Positions 8,815-16,505 of a stretch of 64,000 nucleotides of DNA are shown here, in pieces. This DNA is from Flavobacterium sp. Sd200 (GTDB lineage Bacteria; Bacteroidota; Bacteroidia; Flavobacteriales; Flavobacteriaceae), in contig NZ_WUMN01000001.1 of assembly GCF_009826935.1 (NCBI RefSeq), positions 186,001-250,000 of the forward strand. Reading direction: 5' to 3'. Position 1 is the stretch's first letter, and the number at the start of each line of letters is the position of its first letter. The translations under genes were made by a program, and so were the position numbers. The notes under the pieces are model-generated. The model did not search any database, was not told the DNA's origin, and worked only from the letters and a program-made list of their open reading frames with translations.

Positions 8815-9099
8815 TTAGTTTTTTTGAGTCCTGAAATATTTGTATTCTATATAAAATGTGCCAAAGGGTACAATAGAAGCAAGGCATACAATAAGCATTT
8901 TTTTTACAGGCCAGTCCTGTTCAAACTTAAGCATCAGTGCCATAATAATGTAGGCAATAAAAAGCAGTCCGTGTGCCATACCCATTGGGCGGATATACTC
9001 GGGGTTATCAAAAAAGTATTTTAAAGGCATCGCAACAAAAAACAAAAGCAGTAGCGATATACCCTCAAGAGTGGCAATTATTTTAAAAAAACGTATCAT
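8815..9099 (-). CDS. DUF3817 small integral membrane protein
   Basis: The 94-residue protein begins 'MIRFFKIIATLEGISLLLLF' and continues with 'MGMAHGLLFIAYI', the hallmark pattern of DUF3817. Three hydrophobic segments are visible. Function is unknown. A TTG 18 bp upstream is also in frame, but it lies within the predicted transcription start region just after the -7 box, so the ATG at 9099 is chosen. The gene abuts the MscS gene with no intergenic base. Confidence 0.8.
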   Translation of the reverse strand: MIRFFKIIATLEGISLLLLFFVAMPLKYFFDNPEYIRPMGMAHGLLFIAYIIMALMLKFEQDWPVKKMLIVCLASIVPFGTFYIEYKYFRTQKN

Positions 9100-9114
9100 A
9101 AAATTAAATTTTTG

Positions 9115-9122
9115 CAAAGGTA
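9115..9122 (-). promoter_or_regulatory. TACCTTTG -7 box of the DUF3817-mscS operon
   Basis: TACCTTTG on the reverse strand fits TAnnTTTG. It lies 15 bp before the ATG at 9099, which leaves a very short 5' leader. Confidence 0.5.
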
Positions 9123-9171
9123 GCCAAGCAACGTTTGGTTTTAAAGCAAAAATGCAATTTAATGTAAAAAT

Positions 9172-9201
9172 AAAAAAGCCATTTGGGTTACAAATGGCTT
9201 T
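9172..9201 (-). terminator. Terminator of the 9225-9593 gene
   Basis: The inverted repeat AAGCCATTTG/CAAATGGCTT has a five-base loop and, on the reverse strand, is followed by six T residues. Confidence 0.8.
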
Positions 9202-9224
9202 AGATTATTAAGATATTTAAAGAA

Positions 9225-9593
9225 TTAAAACGCTAAGAACGCTTTATTGTATTCTCTAAGATCTAATATATTGTTTTTGTGAGAAAGATCACTAAAAAGG
9301 TTTATAAGATATTCCAGGCTTTCAAGATTGTTTTCGTTGGCCGGTGCTTCGTCAGTAACAAGCTCTTCGTCTTCTAAAGGCTCATCATCGGGTATAGGTA
9401 TAAGGAACGCGCCGTTAGCTTCAAGGTGTTCATACGTTAGGCGTATGGCTTTTGTAAGCACAGGGTTATTTTCTTCAAGGGAATATTCGCGTAATTTTTT
9501 CAGGTCGGCAATCAATACCTCTGCGTCAAAACCTTTTTTAAAGAGGTCCAGCTGTATTTTATTGATCAGTTTTTGTGCACTCGGATTTTCCAC
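9225..9593 (-). CDS. Conserved hypothetical protein (acidic, helical)
   Basis: This 122-residue soluble protein has amphipathic helices at both ends ('KLINKIQLDLFKKGFDAEVL', 'NLESLEYLINLFSDLSHK'). An acidic low-complexity linker joins them ('PDDEPLEDEELVTDEAP'). There is no signal peptide, membrane segment or enzyme motif. The only start in the open frame is GTG at 9593. It is followed by its own terminator. It resembles small proteins conserved across Flavobacteriaceae, but I cannot name a family. Confidence 0.6.
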   Translation of the reverse strand: MENPSAQKLINKIQLDLFKKGFDAEVLIADLKKLREYSLEENNPVLTKAIRLTYEHLEANGAFLIPIPDDEPLEDEELVTDEAPANENNLESLEYLINLFSDLSHKNNILDLREYNKAFLAF

Positions 9594-9715
9594 AGTAAAT
9601 ATTTAAGTTTTTGTGAGTTTAATAAGAAAGGCAAAAATAGTATTTTATCTAATTTTACCATATCTTTTTTGGATTTTATTATGATAGAAAAATTAACCTG
9701 TATCTACTGCTGTAT

Positions 9716-10228
9716 ATGAGTAAACGCGACCTTAAAAAATACCTTGCATCATTGCCTAAAGAAGAGCTGGAAGAACAGCTATTGTCTCTTTATGAAAAAT
9801 TTACCGATGTTAAGGCCTACTATAATTTTGTTTTTAACCCTAAAGAAGACAAGCTGGAACAGGAAGCAAAGGCAAAAATCACTAACGAATATTTTCCTGC
9901 ACGTGGCAAGCGTGCCAAGTTGCGCCGATCTGTAGCGCAGAAATACATCAAACATTTTTTAACTCTTGGGGTAGACCCGTTTATAGTTGCCGATATTATG
10001 CTTTTTAATATCGAAACCGCGTTAAAATATTCTGCAAAGCGCGAAATGCGTTACGGATCGTTCTATAAAAGCATATTAAACTCTTACAAACAAGTGGTTG
10101 ACTATGTTATAGTGAATGGAGCAAAGCCCGAGTTTAAATCGCGTGTTGCAAATGTGCACAGCGAAGTTTATCGGCAAAAGTGGGACAATGAAAAAGAGTT
10201 TGAAAGGATATATGATAATTTTGAATAA
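9716..10228 (+). CDS. DUF6155-like conserved protein
   Basis: This 170-residue basic, helical protein starts 'SKRDLKKYLASLPKEELEEQ' and contains 'VKAYYNFVFNPKEDKL'. That pattern is seen in Bacteroidota proteins labelled DUF6155; the assignment rests on memory of the pattern. No catalytic motif, signal or membrane segment is visible. Many Lys/Arg residues ('PARGKRAKLRRSVAQKYIKH') could suit nucleic-acid contact, but this is inference. Confidence 0.6.
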   Translation: MSKRDLKKYLASLPKEELEEQLLSLYEKFTDVKAYYNFVFNPKEDKLEQEAKAKITNEYFPARGKRAKLRRSVAQKYIKHFLTLGVDPFIVADIMLFNIETALKYSAKREMRYGSFYKSILNSYKQVVDYVIVNGAKPEFKSRVANVHSEVYRQKWDNEKEFERIYDNFE

Positions 10229-10357
10229 ACCTTTTTATTGCAGTGCTAAAATTTGTTAATATGGATAATGTATAGCATACTAAAGCTTAATTTTGTAGGA
10301 ATATTGTTGAGGTTTTTGATAAAAGCCTTTGACTTAAAACTTTTAACCTGAAAAAGT

Positions 10358-10978
10358 ATGGCTCAGTTTATAAAAATATATCCGCAAAACCCTAACGAAA
10401 AAGAAGTTGCAAAAGTAGTAAAGGCATTGCAGGATGGCGGCATAATTATATATCCTACAGATACTGTGTATGGCCTTGGTTGCGATATTACCAATACAAA
10501 AGCTTTAGAACGCATTGCCAGGATTAAAGGAATCAAACTGGAGAAAGCTAATTTTTCGTTTGTATGCAGCGACCTTAGCAACTTGTCAGACTATGTAAAA
10601 CAGATTGATACGGCTACTTTTAAAATCCTGAAACGCTCTCTGCCGGGACCTTATACGTTTATTTTGCCTGGTAATAATAATTTGCCAAAAGCTTTTAAAA
10701 ATAAGACAACGGTGGGCATTCGTGTGCCCGATAATCCTATTGCCATAGAAATTGTAAAACAATTAGGAAACCCTATAGTATCTACCTCAATTTATGATGA
10801 CGATGAGGTAATTGAATACAGCACTGATCCTGAACTTATTTTTGAAAAATGGCAAAACCTTGTAGATGTAGTTATAGATGGAGGATATGGAGACAATAGT
10901 CCTTCAACTATCATAGATCTATCAGGCTCAGAACCTGTTGTGGTTAGGGAAGGTAAAGGAGACATAGACATTTTTTAA
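10358..10978 (+). CDS. Sua5/YciO/YrdC-domain protein, L-threonylcarbamoyladenylate synthase type
   Basis: Family enzymes make threonylcarbamoyl-AMP from threonine, bicarbonate and ATP for tRNA t6A37. The YrdC fold is complete: 'GGIIIYPTDTVYGLGCD' (residues ~28-45), 'PGPYTFILPG', 'TVGIRVPDNPIA' and 'SPSTIIDLS'. The length (206) and the motif 'KGIKLEKANFSFVCSDLS' place it nearer the short YciO branch than Sua5 with its extra C-terminal domain. YciO proteins have weak or uncertain activity, so the exact role is open. Confidence 0.85.
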   Translation: MAQFIKIYPQNPNEKEVAKVVKALQDGGIIIYPTDTVYGLGCDITNTKALERIARIKGIKLEKANFSFVCSDLSNLSDYVKQIDTATFKILKRSLPGPYTFILPGNNNLPKAFKNKTTVGIRVPDNPIAIEIVKQLGNPIVSTSIYDDDEVIEYSTDPELIFEKWQNLVDVVIDGGYGDNSPSTIIDLSGSEPVVVREGKGDIDIF

Positions 10979-11002
10979 GCGTCAAAGTTCTAAACAAAAA
11001 AA

Positions 11003-11027
11003 ACAGCCTCTTTGGGCTGATTTTTTT
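11003..11027. terminator. Bidirectional terminator
   Basis: CAGCC/GGCTG hairpin flanked by A and T runs on both sides, between two convergent genes. Confidence 0.75.
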
Positions 11028-11046
11028 GTCTATGTATGTACTATTT

Positions 11047-11757
11047 TTATTCTTCAAAGTCGTCATCTTCTTCGTCATCAAGGTCGTCAAACTCATCTAA
11101 CAGAAAATCGATAACTAACTCTATAACATCTCCGTTATCATTTAGACCCCAATAAGCAGGATAGTAGCCGTCTCCCCATCCGGAAGCGAACATAATAACA
11201 TTATTGTCTGAATCAGCACTTATTTTGTGATCGTTCCAGTCGCCCAACTCGCGTGAAAAGTTATTTTTACCCGAATATTCCATAAATTCCGGAGATAAAA
11301 CATCATCATAAAAATTACCTTCAGGATTAGTTTCTTCGAGTTTATCTATCTTGGCTGTAAACTGTGCTGCTGTTTCGGCATCAAGAAAGGCAGCAAGTCC
11401 GGATTCTACAGGAAAGCCATAAAACTCATCTTCTTCAAGCTCATCAAGTTCTTCTGGGCTAATATCGTCTGTAATGGCAAGTACCCATTTTGTGGGTTCG
11501 TCTGTACGAAATTTTATTTTAGCATAAGCAATACGATGGTGTAAATCGTCTACTTCGGCAACATGAATATAAACAGGGTATTTATCGGGCTCTACAGTAC
11601 GCAAAAAAGGGCGTTGTTCTGTTGTAAAAAAAGGATCTGACGCAATAATTTGGCCCGTTGGCAGGTTTACGTCGCCAATGTGTATTTCTACCAGTCCTTC
11701 GTCGCTAATAAGCTCGTTAAGGTTATAAGGGAGTTCAAGATCGTTTGTATTGCTCAT
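11047..11757 (-). CDS. DUF4241 domain protein with acidic C-terminal tail
   Basis: The region 'VNLPTGQIIASDPFF', then 'PVYIHVAEVDDLHHRIAYAKIKF' and 'NVIMFASGWGDGYYPAYWGLN' near the end, are the conserved blocks of DUF4241, a family often linked to immunity-type proteins but without proven activity. The start is the ATG at 11757; an in-frame TTG 36 bp upstream only adds a basic stretch. The last 20 residues are almost all D/E. It is soluble, without a signal peptide. No toxin or secretion gene lies nearby. Confidence 0.75.
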   Translation of the reverse strand: MSNTNDLELPYNLNELISDEGLVEIHIGDVNLPTGQIIASDPFFTTEQRPFLRTVEPDKYPVYIHVAEVDDLHHRIAYAKIKFRTDEPTKWVLAITDDISPEELDELEEDEFYGFPVESGLAAFLDAETAAQFTAKIDKLEETNPEGNFYDDVLSPEFMEYSGKNNFSRELGDWNDHKISADSDNNVIMFASGWGDGYYPAYWGLNDNGDVIELVIDFLLDEFDDLDDEEDDDFEE

Positions 11758-11843
11758 GGGTATTAGTTTTTTTTGTTTGTTAAATTTAATCAAATAATGT
11801 GGTGTAAAGATTGTTTTATAAAATCTTTAACCGTTAAATAAAC

Positions 11844-11870
11844 AAGCCCTTTAGTTTTGCTAAAGGGCTT
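11844..11870 (-). terminator. Terminator of the SRPBCC gene
   Basis: An 11-bp stem (AAGCCCTTTAG/CTAAAGGGCTT) with a five-base loop, then TTGTTTATTT on the reverse strand. Confidence 0.8.
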
Positions 11871-11891
11871 TGTTAAGGGGTATATTTTTAT

Positions 11892-12284
11892 TTACAGCTT
11901 GTGCATGTTGTTTGCAAGCGTTTCTATAAATTTGGTTATAGGGCCTTTTATCATCATGGCCATCATAGCGTTGAACTCACCTTCAAAAAAAAGCTGAATG
12001 TCGCTGCTTTCTGTACCTGTTTCAGTAATATTTCCGGTTAATGTAAAAGGCAGCTTGTCGCTGGCGGCACCAAGTACAATTTTATTTGGCGCCTGTTTTT
12101 CTTTCATTTTAAGCTTAATTTCAGGCATGCCTTTTAGAGCAAAAATAAACGATTCCTCTCCGGTTACCTCAAATTTTGCAATGTTATCAGGCATTAGTTT
12201 TTCAAAGTTCTTAACATCGCTAAGGGCATCAAAAATATATTGAGCAGGTTTTTGCACGGTAACCTTTGGACTGTCTAAATTCAT
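11892..12284 (-). CDS. SRPBCC (START-like) family protein
   Basis: The 130-residue protein has the helix-grip pattern of polyketide-cyclase/START proteins: 'VQKPAQYIFDALSDVKNFEKLMP' at the N-terminus, alternating beta strands, and a long C-terminal helix 'MIKGPITKFIETLANNM'. Members bind hydrophobic ligands; the ligand here is unknown. It follows the 12321-12791 gene on the same strand with 36 bp between them, and the two may be cotranscribed. Confidence 0.8.
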   Translation of the reverse strand: MNLDSPKVTVQKPAQYIFDALSDVKNFEKLMPDNIAKFEVTGEESFIFALKGMPEIKLKMKEKQAPNKIVLGAASDKLPFTLTGNITETGTESSDIQLFFEGEFNAMMAMMIKGPITKFIETLANNMHKL

Positions 12285-12320
12285 TGTAAAAGTTTATAAT
12301 TTATACAGTAAAAGTACAGA

Positions 12321-12791
12321 TTATTTTCTTTTGCCAAAAAGCTTTTCAATTTGTTTTTTTGCTATCTGATTAGACGATATAAGCTGTGTACTGGCAGTTT
12401 TGTCTTCAGAGAATGTTATCGTTAGTACGGCCCCTCCAAAAAACTTGTCAAATTTTAGCCAAAGGTAATGATCAGGCAATTCAAGTTTAACGGCTTCTTT
12501 TGGCATAGTGTTAAAGCCCTCCTCAATGGTTTTGTAAAGATCTTCAAAAGTATTGTCTACATCTTCAAAAGAAAATGTTTTATATTCTGTTAAAGTTTTA
12601 TAAGCTGAGTTTTTTATTGTAAAAAAGTAAGTATTACCTTTTTTATCACAAGAAGCTTCAAGGGGAGCACCCAATTGTTGGGCTTTACCAATGGTAATGA
12701 TATTAGATTCTGCGCTGGCTTCTACTTTTTTTAGCTGAGCAAATGAAATTGTGCTTAGGGTAAGGACAAGAAATAAAATAATTTTTTTCAT
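12321..12791 (-). CDS. Secreted protein of unknown function
   Basis: A signal peptide of about 18 residues ('MKKIILFLVLTLSTISFAQ') precedes a 138-residue mature protein. It has alternating strands and helices and a basic C-terminus ('KKQIEKLFGKRK'). The ATG at 12791 is chosen because an in-frame TTG further upstream would bury the signal peptide. No family is recognised. It lies just downstream of pyrE on the same strand, but pyrE has its own terminator, so it is probably a separate unit. Confidence 0.65.
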   Translation of the reverse strand: MKKIILFLVLTLSTISFAQLKKVEASAESNIITIGKAQQLGAPLEASCDKKGNTYFFTIKNSAYKTLTEYKTFSFEDVDNTFEDLYKTIEEGFNTMPKEAVKLELPDHYLWLKFDKFFGGAVLTITFSEDKTASTQLISSNQIAKKQIEKLFGKRK

Positions 12792-12836
12792 GGTTAATTG
12801 TATTTGTATCATATTTTGATTGCAATACTATACCAA

Positions 12837-12861
12837 TAAAAAATTCCCTCATTGAGGGAAT
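12837..12861 (-). terminator. pyrE terminator
   Basis: ATTCCCTCA/TGAGGGAAT stem followed on the reverse strand by TTTTTT, 35 bp past the pyrE stop. Confidence 0.85.
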
Positions 12862-12895
12862 CCTTATTTTGAAAATATATTTTATCTGTATGGAA

Positions 12896-13540
12896 TTATT
12901 CCTGCCCCCATGCAGACGGATTTTTACTCCATTCTTTCAGGGTTTCATGTTCCGCTTCAGTAATGTATTGTTTAGAAACGGCAAGTTCAAGAAGTGTGCT
13001 GTAGTTGCCAAGTGTATGCAGGTTTACTTTTGCATTTTTAAAATTTTCTACAGAGATGTCAAACCCATAGGTAAAAATAGCAACCATGCCTTTTACATTT
13101 ACTCCGGCTGCCCTTAATGCCTCTACAGCCTGGAGGCTGCTGTTGCCTGTACTAATAAGGTCTTCTACCACCACAACATTCTGTCCTTTTTGTAAAAAGC
13201 CTTCTACCTGATTTTGGCGACCGTGTTTTTTTGGCTCAGGGCGAACATATACAAATGGGAGTCCCATATATTCGGCAACCAGTATGCCAATGCCTATAGC
13301 TCCTGTGGCTACACCGGCAATAACATCGGGGCGGCCATATTCTTTTTCTATATGGCGTGCAAATTCTTCCCTTATGTAATTTCTTATTGGTGGAAATGAA
13401 AGAGTTATCCTATTATCGCAATAAATAGGCGATTTCCAACCTGAAGCCCATGTAAAAGGACTTTTAGGATTTAATTTAATTGCGTTTATTTGTAAAAGCA
13501 ATTCGGCTGTTTTTTTGGCTGTGTCTGTATTAAAAATCAT
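12896..13540 (-). CDS. pyrE: Orotate phosphoribosyltransferase
   Basis: The enzyme converts orotate and PRPP to OMP in pyrimidine synthesis. The PRPP-binding motif 'VVVVEDLISTGNSSLQAVEAL' is present near residues 118-138, with 'DVIAGVATGAIGIGILVAEYMGLPFVYVR' upstream and 'SPFTWASGWKSPIYCDNR' at the substrate site. The 214-residue length is standard. It diverges from a NUDIX gene with only seven bases between the two start codons, so its promoter lies inside that gene. Confidence 0.95.
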   Translation of the reverse strand: MIFNTDTAKKTAELLLQINAIKLNPKSPFTWASGWKSPIYCDNRITLSFPPIRNYIREEFARHIEKEYGRPDVIAGVATGAIGIGILVAEYMGLPFVYVRPEPKKHGRQNQVEGFLQKGQNVVVVEDLISTGNSSLQAVEALRAAGVNVKGMVAIFTYGFDISVENFKNAKVNLHTLGNYSTLLELAVSKQYITEAEHETLKEWSKNPSAWGQE

Positions 13541-13544
13541 AGTG

Positions 13545-13552
13545 CAAATGTA
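13545..13552 (-). promoter_or_regulatory. TACATTTG -7 box of pyrE, overlapping the NUDIX start codon
   Basis: On the reverse strand TACATTTG is followed by CACT and then the pyrE ATG. The box covers the NUDIX ATG at 13548-13550. The predicted start site is at or within a few bases of the pyrE ATG, so the mRNA would be leaderless or nearly so. Confidence 0.5.
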
Positions 13553-14153
13553 TAAAGTTTTTGTAAACGATAAACCTCTTTTTTTAACCAGTACTGTTGA
13601 AAAGGAAACTGATTTTCAGATTTTTCTTTTAGAAACAGCTGATATAGAGCAGCTTATTGTTAAGATGTTTAACCATAAGATAGACAAAGCTTTTTTATAT
13701 CATCCCGACGAGAAGCTTTCATTAAAAATGCTTAAAGAAAAATTTCCTGTGGCTAAAGCAGGCGGGGGGCTTGTATATAATAAAGAAGGCAAGGTACTTT
13801 TTATATTGCGCAACGGAAAATGGGATTTACCGAAAGGCGGGATGGAGAAAGGGGAGATCATTGAAGAAACGGCCCTACGGGAGGTAGAGGAAGAAACCGG
13901 GGTAGGCGGATTAAAGATTGTGAACAAGCTGCAAAAAACCTATCATATATTTAAGCGCAACGGCAGCTACAAACTTAAGGTGACACACTGGTTTGAAATG
14001 AAAACCAATTATAACGGAATCCTGACAGGACAGGCAGAGGAGGGAATTGAACAAGTTGCCTGGCTAAGCCCTGCCGAAATTAAAGAGGCCTTAAAAAATT
14101 CTTATGAAAACATAAAGCTTCTTTTTGAGGAGCATAAAATAATACAGGAATGA
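13548..14153 (+). CDS. NUDIX hydrolase
   Basis: The full Nudix box G-x5-E-x7-REVEEETGV is present at about residues 103-125 ('GGMEKGEIIEETALREVEEE'). It follows 'AGGGLVYNKEGKVLFI' and 'GKWDLPKG', as in diphosphohydrolases of the MutT/ADP-ribose type. An N-terminal extension of about 65 residues ('MYKVFVNDKPLFL') precedes the fold; its role is unknown. The ATG at 13548 is chosen because the upstream GTG at 13515 lies inside pyrE on the other strand. Confidence 0.88.
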   Translation: MYKVFVNDKPLFLTSTVEKETDFQIFLLETADIEQLIVKMFNHKIDKAFLYHPDEKLSLKMLKEKFPVAKAGGGLVYNKEGKVLFILRNGKWDLPKGGMEKGEIIEETALREVEEETGVGGLKIVNKLQKTYHIFKRNGSYKLKVTHWFEMKTNYNGILTGQAEEGIEQVAWLSPAEIKEALKNSYENIKLLFEEHKIIQE

Positions 14154-14182
14154 TTCTTTGATTTAAATGCCTCAATGTTTTA

Positions 14183-14212
14183 AAAGCTGCACACTACCTG
14201 CAGCTTTTTTTA
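14183..14212 (+). terminator. Terminator of the NUDIX gene
   Basis: AAAGCTGCA/TGCAGCTTT stem, seven-base loop, and a T run. Confidence 0.85.
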
Positions 14213-14375
14213 TTGTAAAACTATTAAGAACAGTTTAACTACATGTTGAGAGTATTTAACAATTATGAGTTGTAATTTTATAAAAGCAAAATATTTTAAC
14301 CGATAAATCGTGTACTGTTTACATTATACTTTTAGAAGGGTTTAAAGATAATTTGTGTTTGTTTTATTGGTTAAT

Positions 14376-14413
14376 GGCCCCGGCTGCTTTTTATAAGGCA
14401 TCCGGGGTTTTTT
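14376..14413 (+). terminator. Terminator-like hairpin with no obvious upstream gene
   Basis: CCCCGG/CCGGGG with an 18-base loop is followed by TTTTTT on the forward strand. The preceding 160 bp have no convincing coding frame, so it may end an unrecognised small transcript. It could also simply be the 3' hairpin of the opposing regulator gene. Confidence 0.45.
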
Positions 14414-14415
14414 AT

Positions 14416-14994
14416 TTATCCCGGGTTATAGTTTTTAAAAACACCGTTTTTATAAAACACAACAATGCGTTCTATCTCTCCGGCATTGTTCAACGTTATT
14501 TTATTGTCTTCCTTTTGTATAATTTTTTCTTCGGCTGCAGGCTCTTTTTGGGGCGACTCAGGTGCACTAAAAAGATCAGGCTTGTTAGGTTGCACAGGTG
14601 GTTTTTCTTCTTCAAAAAAAAGCTCGGGTTCCACATTAAAAACAGGAGCAGGAGAGGGAGCAAAAACAGGTGCGGGAGAGGAAGCAGGAATCGGCTCCGG
14701 GGCAGTAGGTGCTACTACTGGTTCGGGTTGTATTAAAGGTTTTGTAACTGCATTTTCATCTCCTTCTTTTTTAGGAAAACTGCCTTTGCCATCGAGCAGC
14801 CAGTAGAGGTCTACTTCAGGAAAAGTTTCAACAATCTTTAAAATAAAATCAAGGCTGGGTTTATTCCGGCCCGACAAAAGGTGTGATAAGCTGGAACGTT
14901 GTACACCGAGCCTATCGGCAAAAACCGAAGCTGAAATATTGTAGTAATTGAGTAGTATCTCAAGCCTTTTTATGAAATTATCTATGTTTAACAT
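14416..14994 (-). CDS. XRE-family transcriptional regulator with Pro/Glu-rich linker
   Basis: Residues 5-65 are a Cro/CI-type helix-turn-helix ('SASVFADRLGVQRSSLSHLLSGRNKPSL'-type layout, with recognition helix 'RSSLSHLLSG'). About 90 residues of Pro/Ala/Glu-rich linker follow, then a C-terminal conserved-looking segment 'GEIERIVVFYKNGVFKNYNP'. No ligand or protease domain is visible. Its start codon sits in a GTTTA-N6-TAAAC half-symmetric site, and further copies lie upstream, suggesting autoregulation. It diverges from the M14 peptidase gene. Confidence 0.85.
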   Translation of the reverse strand: MLNIDNFIKRLEILLNYYNISASVFADRLGVQRSSLSHLLSGRNKPSLDFILKIVETFPEVDLYWLLDGKGSFPKKEGDENAVTKPLIQPEPVVAPTAPEPIPASSPAPVFAPSPAPVFNVEPELFFEEEKPPVQPNKPDLFSAPESPQKEPAAEEKIIQKEDNKITLNNAGEIERIVVFYKNGVFKNYNPG

Positions 14995-15250
14995 TGTAAA
15001 CTGTGTTTATTTTTACAAATGTAAACAAAATAATTAAGCTATGCAACAGGGAGCATAAAGATGGATTATATACTAATTTAAAAGTTTATATAAACACACT
15101 CTTAATACTGGATTTTAAAATATTACAAGTGTAAATTAATTTAAAGATCATCTCAATGATACATGCTAAAAACGTCTTTTCACAATTGTAAACACACTGT
15201 TTTTATTTGTTGTTTACAATTGTAAAACAAAGGATGTTTACTTTTGTAAT
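14986..15250. promoter_or_regulatory. Cluster of six TTTACA-N2-TGTAAA palindromes between the XRE regulator and the M14 peptidase
   Basis: Copies are centred near 14993 (GTTTAACATTGTAAAC, over the regulator ATG), 15018 (TTTACAAATGTAAA), 15128 (ATTACAAGTGTAAA), 15185 (TTCACAATTGTAAA), 15219 (TTTACAATTGTAAA, perfect) and 15243 (TTTACTTTTGTAAT, over the peptidase -7 box). The positions over both start regions suggest repression of both genes by one dimeric protein, most simply the adjacent XRE regulator. Confidence 0.6.
15239..15246 (+). promoter_or_regulatory. -7 box of the M14 peptidase gene
   Basis: TACTTTTG fits TAnnTTTG. A TTG lies 16 bp upstream (15221-15223 region, inside the perfect palindrome), and the ATG lies 20 bp downstream. 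Both promoter elements overlap palindromic sites. Confidence 0.5.
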
Positions 15251-15266
15251 GATTTAAAATATTGAC

Positions 15267-16421
15267 ATGAATTTAGAAGCCATTTATAATGCTAATAAGG
15301 AGCAAACTCTGTATGGAAGATATATTACAAACAAACATATTGAGCCTTTGCTTGAAAGATTGAAAGATGTATTTGAGGTAAGTACTGAAGGGGTCTCTGT
15401 ACAGCAAAAACCTATTTATGGTATAAAAGCAGGTAATGGAAATGTGCGTATTTTTATATGGTCGCAGATGCACGGTAACGAATCTACTACCACAAAAGCA
15501 ATCTTTGACCTTTTAAATTTCCTGAAAAACGGAGATGAAACAGCCAGAGTTTTTTTGGACTATTTTACCTTGTTTATACTACCTATAGTTAACCCTGACG
15601 GAGCAGAATTGTACACTCGTGCCAATGCAAATGAGGTAGATTTAAATCGCGATTCTGTAAACCTCTCGCAGCCCGAAAGTGTGTTATTAAGAAAGTGTTT
15701 TGAAGCCTTTAAACCGCATTATTGTTTTAATATGCACGACCAGCGAACCATATTTGGTGTAGGTAATGATCCAAAGCCTGCAACGGTTTCTTTCTTGGCG
15801 CCTGCATATAATAATGAGCGTGATATAAACGATGTAAGGCAAAAAGCAATAAATGTTATTGCAGATATGAATAAAACGCTGCAAAACTATATTCCGGGGC
15901 AGGTGGGTAGGTTTGATGATTCATTTAATATTAATTGCATTGGCGATATGTTTCAGTCGTTAAATGTGCCAACTATATTATTTGAAGCCGGGCATTATGA
16001 AAACGATTATGAAAGGGAGCAAACCCGTAAGTTTATCTTTTTTGCATTATTTTCAGGATTTAAGTCAATTAACGAAAACGTTTTAGTTGAAAATAAAATC
16101 GAAGAATATTTCGATATTCCTCAAAATAAGATTGTTTTTTATGATTTGATATATAAAAAAGTTAAGATAAATTATGAAAATAAAGAAAAATTCACGAATT
16201 TTGCATCACAATATAGGGAAGTATTATTTGATAATTCTGTAATTTTTCGAGCGTTTATTAGTGAAATAGGCAATTTAGAGGGTAAGCATGGGCACGCAGA
16301 AATTGACTGCAACGGCGCAGAATTTACCTCACAAAATGGGTCTGATTTTCCTGAAATAGATGAAAAAGCAGATTTTTTGATAGGAAAAAGCAGAAAATTT
16401 GTTAACGGACAGGAAATTTAA
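15267..16421 (+). CDS. M14-family zinc metallopeptidase / succinylglutamate desuccinylase-like
   Basis: The zinc-binding 'SQMHGNEST' gives His ~69 and Glu ~72, and a second His sits in 'FNMHDQR' near 157, the H-x2-E...H layout of M14 carboxypeptidases. 'NPDGAELYTRANANEVDLNRD' is the usual substrate-pocket segment, and 'FEAGHYENDYERE' supplies the likely catalytic Glu. There is no signal peptide, so it probably acts in the cytoplasm on a peptide or acyl-amino acid. The C-terminal ~100 residues are outside the catalytic core. It is controlled by the palindrome cluster upstream (inference). Confidence 0.85.
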   Translation: MNLEAIYNANKEQTLYGRYITNKHIEPLLERLKDVFEVSTEGVSVQQKPIYGIKAGNGNVRIFIWSQMHGNESTTTKAIFDLLNFLKNGDETARVFLDYFTLFILPIVNPDGAELYTRANANEVDLNRDSVNLSQPESVLLRKCFEAFKPHYCFNMHDQRTIFGVGNDPKPATVSFLAPAYNNERDINDVRQKAINVIADMNKTLQNYIPGQVGRFDDSFNINCIGDMFQSLNVPTILFEAGHYENDYEREQTRKFIFFALFSGFKSINENVLVENKIEEYFDIPQNKIVFYDLIYKKVKINYENKEKFTNFASQYREVLFDNSVIFRAFISEIGNLEGKHGHAEIDCNGAEFTSQNGSDFPEIDEKADFLIGKSRKFVNGQEI

Positions 16422-16505
16422 GCAGTACATTTCTTATAAAGTGAAAATTTAATAAAGTTTAATACCTCGACCAGATACATAAACCTTTTTAAAACACACA
16501 TTTTT

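Noticed and set aside
11047..11757. Toxin-immunity pair suggested by DUF4241
   Set aside because: No toxin, secretion or effector gene is adjacent; neighbours are metabolic or housekeeping.
14353..14736. 127-codon forward frame over the XRE regulator
   Set aside because: It begins in a terminator-like hairpin and ends in an Arg/Gly-rich stretch produced by the complement of the Pro/Ala linker.
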